From Micrasema longulum (taxonomy: Eukaryota; Arthropoda; Insecta; Trichoptera; Brachycentridae), in assembly GCA_022494885.1 (NCBI GenBank), contig JAGVSM010002407.1:84580-148579 (forward strand): a stretch of DNA of 64,000 bases, read 5' to 3'. Shown piece after piece: positions 56,591 through 64,000 of this stretch. Under the pieces are notes generated by a model, which was given only the letters and a program-made list of their open reading frames with translations, did no database searches and was not told the DNA's origin. Made by a program: the position numbers and the translations under genes. Position 1 is the first letter of the stretch. Each line of letters opens with the position of its first letter.

Positions 56591-57114
56591 TTGTATTACA
56601 AAAATCATTACTCGTCTACAAACATTTGGATATACCTACTCAAAATATTGTTGAAAATTCTTTCGTTCGCAGTTAATTAAAAGGAATATTACGTAATTAG
56701 TTCAAAGCAAACATAATCTTTAAATCTGCAGCTTAAAAATGAGTCACTGAAAATATATTTTTGTTTCAGTACAAAACGTAAGTTAAAAGTTCGTATCAGA
56801 AATTCAGATCTAGTGGCAATCTCGTTGATCAACCTCAGGATATTTTAAGATGCTAAAAAAGTCTTACTGGACTCCCGGCACAGAAATCAAATGATTTCTA
56901 GATTTCTAAAAATTAAATTTGAAAATGTGATCAAATAAAATAACGTACACATAAAAGAAATTACAATAAGGAAGATAATTTTTTTTAAATGTTATAATGT
57001 GTCAATCTTGATAAGTCTCTAAGGGGGTGGAATCTAGTCCTTGTCTACGAACATTTGGACAAACACTAAATGTTATTAATCAAATTAATATATTTAGGTA
57101 AAAACAACATATTT

Positions 57115-57425
57115 GTAGTTAGTTTCTCTGTGCCTGGCGGATGAAGAATACAGTTCGCGCAAAATAGAATCTGAACCCTGGACGAGTGTTCTTGAGTCGA
57201 TTGCTGCGCTCGGGTAAGAACCCTGAATAAGGCAATCGAATGACGATAAGTCTACATTGTAGTGTAGTGGTGAGCGTGTTCTCCTACAATTCTTGAGGTC
57301 CTGGGTTTGATTCCTGGCACGATGGACGTGAAATATTGATTTTAAAGGTTTTGAACTGCAATATTTCACTGTACCTGGGCTGGCACCGGAAGCGTAAGAC
57401 TGATCAGCTTACATTCATATAACAA
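57115..57425 (+). mobile_element. Composite SINE subfamily, full copy
   Basis: Extra 5' domain (TCTGTGCCTGGCGGATGAAG, AATACAGTTCG, CTCGGGTAAGAACCCTGAATAAGG), then tRNA-like unit (GTAGTGGTGAGCGTGTTCTC, GGTTTGATTCCTGG), then ACTGCAATATTTCACTG, CTGGGCTGGCACCGGAAGCG, TAAGACTGATCAGCTTAC. Same order as 17475-17830. Confidence 0.75.
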
Positions 57426-57534
57426 TTTCAATTCAATTAATTTATTCAAATAAAACGTATACCTTACAGATATACATTCAATGCGTACATATTATAAAAA
57501 AATAAAAAATACATTAAAGAGTCGAATAAAAGTC

Positions 57535-57755
57535 GACGTCGTTCAAAGTAATTCGTTTTTATTAAAACCATTTTTTTTTCATACACTTTCAAGAAACTTC
57601 GTCGTTTTTTTGCACATTTTTAATACCCAATTTCCTGCAGGACTGAACTTCCCGGCAAGTTTTGTTTATTACAAACGGCAGATAACTTTTTTTTGTACCA
57701 CAACAGGCCAGGATTACAGTTGTGAATTACAGCACAGAACACCCAGGCTTGAGAA
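57535..57755. repeat. GACGTCAC-family MITE fragment followed by the repeat seen at 1601
   Basis: 57535-57660 has ACGTCGTTCAAAGTAATTCG, CATACACTTTCAAGAAACTTC and CAATTTCCTGCAGGACTGAA. 57660-57755 is the inverse of 1601-1690 (TTTGTACCACAACAGGCC, ACAGCACAGAACACCCAGG). Confidence 0.55.
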
Positions 57756-57929
57756 AAATCACATTAGTTTCTGTAATTTGGGGATTCATATTGATAGTAA
57801 ATCCCAAGGTTGTTTTAGCGTCTGGTTTAGAACACGAAGCTTTTATTTAAATTTTATTCATATTTTTTACTCTGAATATTATATCACAACAAAGTATATT
57901 CTATTGATAATTTTACATTTGAAAAAGTT

Positions 57930-58820
57930 CTAAACTATAGTTTTTTGTGTATTTTTTTTAAAGTTACATTATTTAAAACATTTTTGCGTTGTTGTTTTTA
58001 GGGTGTTCTGTAAAAGTGTGTTATTCCACATTTTTGATAAATTTTAATACTAAAAAATAAATGTAAACATTTTAACAAATTTTAGTTCTATTCAGGTCGT
58101 GTTTTTGAATAATGCGCCTTATGTTAATCATCAATTATCTCAGTTTGGGGTTGGTGTGGATTAACTCATGTTTGCATAACACCATCCAACTATTATATTA
58201 CGCGTTGTTAAATTAATGTCCCAAGAATTTTTTCAATCGAATTTTCGTAAAGTATTTTTCCATAATCGTGTTCTAAAACGAGGTTAATTTTTTAGTTGCT
58301 GAAAAATGACATCCTCTAGTATCCATTATCCGTGGTACTCGGTGTGACATCGCGAACCGATATTTTCTTTCTTCGTCTGTGTTTAATAAGCGTATAATTT
58401 CTAGAAGATATTAATGGATGTCGTTAAGTCGGGGTCACTTAATCTAAATCTGTCTTCTATCAAAGTAAATTTACTATTGGTTACGACCACGTTACGACGC
58501 TATCCTACGCGCGCCGTATTAAATCCTGAAAATATGCCAAAAAATACTGCTCGTCTTAGTATGCATACGCGTAATTATGAACCTACATTGTACAATAAAT
58601 CAATATGAAGTATAATAAAATACATTCATGTATTGAGTACTGGTTGTTTAACTAAAGCTGGCGCGTTCGAAAAACTCACACAAACGCATTTAAAATCTAC
58701 AGGTTGATTTAAAAAAAAGTTATATTAAATTTTTACCAAATGTGCTATCTTTGTTGTTTTTTAATAGGTGTGTTCACATATTTACTCCAATATAATTTGT
58801 ACTGTGCATTTTATTTACAC
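57930..58820. other. Sequence without recognised genes
   Basis: A short frame at 58414-58608 is somewhat less AT-rich but shows no known motif and no splice support. Nothing else recognised. Confidence 0.35.
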
Positions 58821-58825
58821 TGTAT

Positions 58826-59358
58826 TATAGTCCTTAAAATATAGCTTGATTAAAATGACAGCTGCCAAACTAATGTGACAAGTGATGGGATAGTACTAAT
58901 CACTGATCATGTACCGATCAAACCGATTTTACCCGTTTTTTTTCATGCTAACATGAAACTCTGTTTCCGAAATTTGATATAAAAACGCAAAAACAAGCCT
59001 ATTATAGTGTGTTTCATAACAATTATTCACTTAAGAATAACACGTTTTTTACATTTTTCATGAACAACGTTAAATTAATTATTTTTTTATTCGATAGATT
59101 TACATTGATCAATTTGTCTCATCTCTAACATTTTTGCAAAATAACGTAACCTTATAAAAACGTCGTTTATCATTAGTTTTGTTTTAGTTTTAACGCTGAT
59201 TTTATTTAATTATGTCAAGCATTGTATTTAAAAAAAAATAACATGCCAGATACGAATGATTTTCCGTGTGTCAATATAAATCACTCCTTAGACGTTACTA
59301 CAAAGTTATGTCGTCACTTTTGCTGACAACTGTCATCCTAATCAAGCTATATTTTAAA
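58826..59358. mobile_element. MITE with TATAGTCCTTAAAAT inverted ends, copy 3
   Basis: Left TATAGTCCTTAAAATATAGC then TTGATTAAAATGACAGCTG; right CAACTGTCATCCTAATCAAG then CTATATTTTAAA. Interior matches copies 1 and 2 (CTCTGTTTCCGAAATTTGATA, AAGTTATGTCGTCACTTTT). The last bases of the right terminus are altered. Confidence 0.85.
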
Positions 59359-60356
59359 CATTAAACCAAAAACATGCTTCTTTAAAAATAAATAAATATA
59401 TGACATTTTCTAAAGTAATTGTTTTTTTCGCTCTAACCTGAAAGAGATTTTTAAAAACATTTTATATAATATCAAGATTTTTCAAATCACTATTCTGCAT
59501 ATTAAAAATGTTTTTGCGTAAGTTTTGCGAAAGCGCCAGCACTAGATAATCGACCTACACATGATTTTATTAAATGAAAATATATATTTATAAACCAATG
59601 TTTTTAATCCATAGCTTAATACATATGATTATATTTTTACTATAAGTAAAATAAGAATCACAACCAAAATCAAACGAACGCAGAAGCATCCTGTGTATAT
59701 TTTATTACCATATCGTTAGCAACTAACAAATCAATAGTTGTCTATGTCACGCTCATAAGCGCGTCTGAGCGCGAGAGAGACGGAGATTATTTTCATAATG
59801 CGTATGCCGTACGATGTCATACCATGAGCTTATTCATAGATACTACACAATGCGCTTGTGTAAATATTGCAAACGCGCCAGATTTAAAATATCCACCCTA
59901 CTAATGTTTACGTATCATCATCCCTTATCAAACAAACAGGCAACCAGTTATATACCTCTGAGTAATAATTCTCTAGAAAAGCCCTTAGGCTCTATTGCAT
60001 AGAAAAAACGCGTTCCAAATTTTTAGTTTGGGTTTTTAGCTTGGTTTTTAACAAACGTGTAATGGACGGTTTCGGTTTGCGCTTACAATTCTCAACCCAA
60101 TTATCTACGGCCCGTTGTAACTGATTTTATTGACATATACGGCAAAATTGCCTTTTACAAAACTTACAATATGAACATATTTGGTATTTTGGTGTTTTTA
60201 CATTTACATTTTGGTATTTAAAATAAAAACCTACATTACTTTATACTCAAGATTCAGAAACAAAAATCAAACCTAAAAATGATATTACACATTCAGTAGA
60301 AGTTTAAAACAATTAAAAATAAATTGCTGTAATATGAATCTAACTTCGTGGTCAAT

Positions 60357-60835
60357 AAGGAGAGGTCTCAGCAAAATCTCCGTACGAGGTTTTCCCAGAG
60401 CACGAATCATGTCATACCCAAAACCCGTACGTACGACTTTTGCTCAGAGACATCTCTCATTTGTCGCACCGAGAGTGTTTAATATTTTGGAAGGGCGTCC
60501 TTGTCCTTGAGAGCTTAAGCTCTCAAGTATAAAAAATATTTTCAAGTGAGGAATTAAATACTGGATTTTCCTTAGTGGAAGGGATTTGAGTGGAAACTCC
60601 TTGATGATTTTCCGAATGTTTGAGTTTACTGTTTACTATATTGGTGTGCCATATATGTTTAAAAAATAATATGTTTTGTGTTTCTGATCCTATATTTGTG
60701 GTGATATACTCATGTGTCTGTGTCAACTTATTGTTCGTCCCATCTCAACACAGGACTTTTAGTCCCATGGAGTTTGGACCTATGTCTTAAATAATGTGTA
60801 ATAAACTACATGTATGTAAATAAATAAATTGTCAT
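60357..60835 (+). pseudogene. Jockey-like element, ORF2 tail plus 3' untranslated region
   Basis: RGLSKISVRGFPRARIMSYP, VRTTFAQRHLSFVAPRVF and NILEG is the usual (R.T.Y..P.PRT..G..S....AP..WN.LP) ending of Jockey/CR1-type ORF2. The 3' region CATCTCAACACAGGACTTTT ... CCATGGAGTTTGGACC ends in GTAAATAAATAAAT. Its 3' region matches the minus-strand tail at 4226-4330. Confidence 0.7.
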
Positions 60836-60924
60836 AAAATTGTTTTTCTCCGTATGGGCGACTCATATTTCCATATTTATTAATTTACTTATGACAAAAT
60901 ACATCATTTTACTTTACAAGTTAA

Positions 60925-61200
60925 ATTACATATTACATTAAATGACATATTTATAGAAAACAGATAGAGAACATTTTAGAGTAGAGATATAGGCTTTTTG
61001 CTGGCTGGTTTATGTTGCCATTTTTCACGCTGTAACATTCACCATTGTGCCTGTGTTTTTACATCCGTATTTCTTCAAACTGTTGATTTTTGTGAAGTTA
61101 AAGAACTGGTGATTTGTCGATCTTAATTACTGCCTATGGGGTGGAATCCAGTTCTTCTCACAAACATTTGGACGAACTCAAAATACTGTCAGAGATTTCT
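60925..61200. repeat. GGAATCCAGTCT repeat family copy
   Basis: TTTGCTGGCTGGTTTATGTTG, CACGCTGTAACATTCACCATTG, TTTTTGTGAAGTTAAAG, GGGGTGGAATCCAGTTC and ACATTTGGACGAACTCAAAATAC. Same parts as 20790-21145. Confidence 0.6.
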
Positions 61201-61244
61201 GACTAGTGAATGACGAAGTTCAGTGTTTTTTTTTAATAAAAAAA

Positions 61245-61515
61245 ATTGTTTATAGACAATTTAAGCCAAAACATTTTATTTTTAATTTTTATATATCGTA
61301 TCATCGGCGCTATGATTTTTTAAGGTAAGCAAACCGGATATCCTTCACAGAACTCTTATCATTGGTTGGTTCATATGAACCAGTGACGTCGTTCAAAGTA
61401 GTGCGTTTTTATTAAAATATAATTTTTAATTTTTTTCTACATTTTCAAGAAACTTTACCGTACAATTGAATGCTCTAATTTTTACCGCGCGCAAGAAAAC
61501 ATTTTTAGTCATCGG
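61245..61515. repeat. GACGTCAC-family MITE copy
   Basis: ATATATCGTATCATCGGCGC, ATCATTGGTTGGTTCATATG, AGTGACGTCGTTCAAAGTAG, CATTTTCAAGAAACTTTACC, GTACAATTGAATGCTCTAATT. It retains the empty target site of the 223-bp insertion seen at 27762. Confidence 0.65.
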
Positions 61516-62083
61516 ACGATCGATATCAACTTGTAAATATCACAGGACTGTTAGTTTTTTCAAACAGTAATTGAATATTCTTTTTGACATTTATAAAATC
61601 CTTTACTCTTATTTAATCTGTCTTTATTTGTTATTATGCAAGAAGTGACAGGCTAATCTATTATCTCACGGCACGCGGCGATACCCTCCTGACATTAGGT
61701 GTTTGGAGTGATTGAAAAAAATCGTATTGTTTGCATAAAACAAAATTGACAGTTCACGCTTCTTTTATTCCTATACGGATAGCAGTATGACACGTTGAAC
61801 TTGTTCAGAAACATTTTTTTTTAAATTGCGAACGGGGCCCCGATTTCAATGGAATGTTAACAGAAATTGTCAATTAACAACGAATTTTCTGTATGAAAAA
61901 CGAAATATGAATATAATATTTTTTAAAACCTTTTCAATTACAGGTTGCTGGCGAAGATACTTATTTTTTTGTACAAATATACTCGTGCACATTTTCGTAA
62001 TGAAAATTCGATTTTATTTTACGGACAGTTGAGTAATAGGGGCTTCGATTATGATGGGAAGATAAAGACGTCATACCTTCACC

Positions 62084-62335
62084 TTGACGGTATAGTTGAA
62101 GATAAATTCTCTCTAGCGATAACAAAGATACACTACCAAACCCCCACTTTCAAGTTTGGGGTAGGTACATCGATATGAAACAAGGGAAACCGTACGTCAC
62201 GGTACAATATCTACGCACTAAAATGACGTAGCTTCAGTATGACGTCATAGTTGAAGATAAAAGTCTTCCGACCGACTACTAAGATACACTACCGATCCCC
62301 CCACCATCAAGTTTTGATGTAAGTACATCGGTTTA
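62084..62335. repeat. Two tandem copies of an approximately 155-base unit
   Basis: TATAGTTGAAGATAAATTC ... AAGATACACTACCAAACCCCC ... TTCAAGTTTGGGGTAGGTAC and, further on, CATAGTTGAAGATAAAAGTC ... AAGATACACTACCGATCCCCC ... TCAAGTTTTGATGTAAGTAC. Both end in ATCG. Less AT-rich than the surroundings; no protein recognised. Confidence 0.65.
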
Positions 62336-62939
62336 TACCGACGGGTTGGCACTTTTTTTCTTAAAGGCCTATTTAAAATACAAAAGAAAAATAAGTTGTT
62401 TTTAAAATGTCATTGAGGTAGGATAAAATTTTATCAGTTAGTACAGCGCCACTAGCGGTGAAGTTTGAAAACTCCGTGTAATTGCAGCGCATGCGTAAGA
62501 CCACGTAACCTCTGAGACGGCATAAGTCGCACCCCCCTTAAGGTGCGGTGCAATGGCAATATTTCGAAAATAAATATTTCCATTTCATTTATTCTTGTCT
62601 TCATTAAAAATACGAATCGACGTGTAGATAGAACCGGCTTTGTAGTCGCTCGGTAGATAAATACAGACGATCGTTAAGCATATCGTCTTGGCAAGTGTCA
62701 AAAGTCTTTTAAAATCATGTTCAAGCGAACATTTTTTGCTTGAATTGGGATTTATTGGAGTTTATAATTGCTTTAAAGTGGGCACTTTCTATCAAAGAAG
62801 CCCATTTAAAATATAAATAAGAACTTTAAAAAATGTTAATGAAGTAAGGAACGCGGAATAATTTTTGCGGTCATCATTGGTTCGTTTCGATCATATGATT
62901 TTGAGATGACAAGTAGGTAGAACATACCGAGGAAGATGC

Positions 62940-63300
62940 AGATAGTACAGAAGTTAAGTATACCGTCTCTCAAAAATATCCTGGTTCCGTAACCTCAAAG
63001 TATCTAAATTAAGTGTGTCCCTTATATGTAGATTGAGAATTGGCCATACGGTGTTGGCATCACACCTCAAAAGAATTCAAGTAGTGACCTCTGCTTTATG
63101 TGAATGTGAAGAGGAAGAGGAGACCGCAGATCACGTTCTATTTAACTGCAGAGTGTTACCTAATGACGAATTTTTGACAGACATTTTCTTACTGGGTCTA
63201 TCTTTTCCACTTAATATTCAACCTCTTCTTTTCTTAAACTGTCCTATAGTCAATAGTGTGATAGTCAAACATTTTAGGAAATACAAAAAAAATATCTGAG
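62940..63300 (+). pseudogene. Non-LTR retrotransposon RNase H C-terminal fragment
   Basis: LICRLRIGHTVLASHLKRIQ followed by SALCECEEEEETADHVLFNC is the (SRLRIGHT.......C.C....ET..H.L..C) ending after the RNase H domain of R1/I-type ORF2. The stop is at 63299. The upstream reverse transcriptase is absent. A degenerate relative lies at 47555-47880. Confidence 0.75.
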
Positions 63301-64000
63301 ACACGAAGTATATATTCTTACAAACTAAATAATTTACGTAATTAAAATTATATGAATTGAAATTAAATAAATTACTTATTATTATTTTATTGTTCAGACC
63401 TGTTTTATAAGTTGTTTACGTGTGATCCGCTCGTTGAATGTTGTCAAATATTTCGTTAATTTGCAACCTTGCAACAAAAACATTGGTAAATTAAGGCATG
63501 TATCACTCAAATTTTGGTGCTTTGCCGAGAAAGGAAAAAAAAGAAAAGAAATCGACTGTATACCTTAACGTTAATTTAGGGTAGTATAAATCATATGACA
63601 GCCAAAGTTTTTTTTTTAATAACACCCGGTGAACTCTCCTCGTTATTTAATTTATTTATTCACGCGTCATGTCTCGATTCCCGTCCTTCTGGAGTTTCTT
63701 GCACTAGATTGCTTCGAAACGAAGGGACACTCGTTATGTCGATTTAATTTAAACTCGACGGAAATAATTCCACTTAGACAAATAAAATAACTCGAGTGAG
63801 ACGAGAGTGCAGTACAACACGGCCGGTATCCACATTATGTTCGAACCATTTTATAGCCCCGCCACATTATGCTCCTTGCGCTGCTCCTCACTTTGCTCCT
63901 TGCGCTGCCGCCCTCTCGCACGATGTTGCCCTCTCCGTCCACTTACTGCTCTACTCGCGCAATTAATCGCGACGCTCCGCACTTGTCATTTGTCTTTCTA
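63301..64000. other. Window end; GC-richer short repeats, no gene recognised
   Basis: 63836-63960 contains repeated CTCCTTGCGCTGC units (63870 and 63898) and several clipped CpG-rich words, unlike the preceding sequence. It could be the edge of a promoter or of another repeat; the window ends before this can be told. Confidence 0.3.

Noticed and set aside
58414..58608. Small gene of 64 codons
   Set aside because: No recognised motif, no homologous copy here, no splice or poly(A) support; length is within chance for this region.

Overview
This is an AT-rich, intron-rich eukaryotic window, most likely from an insect nuclear genome. The evidence is canonical GT-AG introns, genes spread over 9-21 kb with small exons, tRNA-derived SINEs, RTE- and Jockey-type non-LTR retrotransposons, a piggyBac-like transposon and many MITE-like repeats. 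The order cannot be fixed from the sequence alone. No prokaryotic, viral or CRISPR features were seen.

Layout. 0-0.8 kb holds two degenerate tails of retrotransposon ORFs. Roughly 1.7-6.4 kb carries the last two exons of an unrecognised plus-strand gene (1701-1802 and 6130-6397). Its intron holds a broken Jockey-like element and an 801-bp element with an 8-bp target duplication. 6.7-10.4 kb is a stack of repeats: an E-box-rich hairpin, a second copy of the 801-bp family, a SINE, several MITEs, and a 5'-truncated RTE inserted inside a MITE. 10.6-14.6 kb is almost featureless. 14.7-24.0 kb is a complete 14-exon cullin-4 gene on the minus strand. 24.2-29.3 kb is repeats. 29.4-50.7 kb is a complete 16-exon NOMO (nodal modulator) gene on the minus strand, with a piggyBac-like element in its tenth intron that carries an uninterrupted transposase. 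At 52.1 kb the first exon of a plus-strand gene may begin. The rest, to 64 kb, is repeats and retrotransposon fragments.

The two complete genes are housekeeping genes. Cullin-4 is the scaffold of the CRL4 ubiquitin ligases (DDB1 at its N-terminus, RBX1 and NEDD8 at its C-terminus). NOMO is an ER membrane protein of the BOS complex (with TMEM147 and nicalin) at the multipass translocon. They are neighbours but nothing suggests they act together. Both models were built by joining exons at consensus splice sites; reading phase is kept throughout, giving 790 and 1202 residues, close to the sizes of known orthologues.

The most unusual material is structural: a terminal exon bracketed by inverted copies of one transposon family, three long near-perfect hairpins, nested insertions with recognisable empty sites, a GC-AG intron in cullin-4, and two strikingly GC-rich exons inside AT-rich NOMO.
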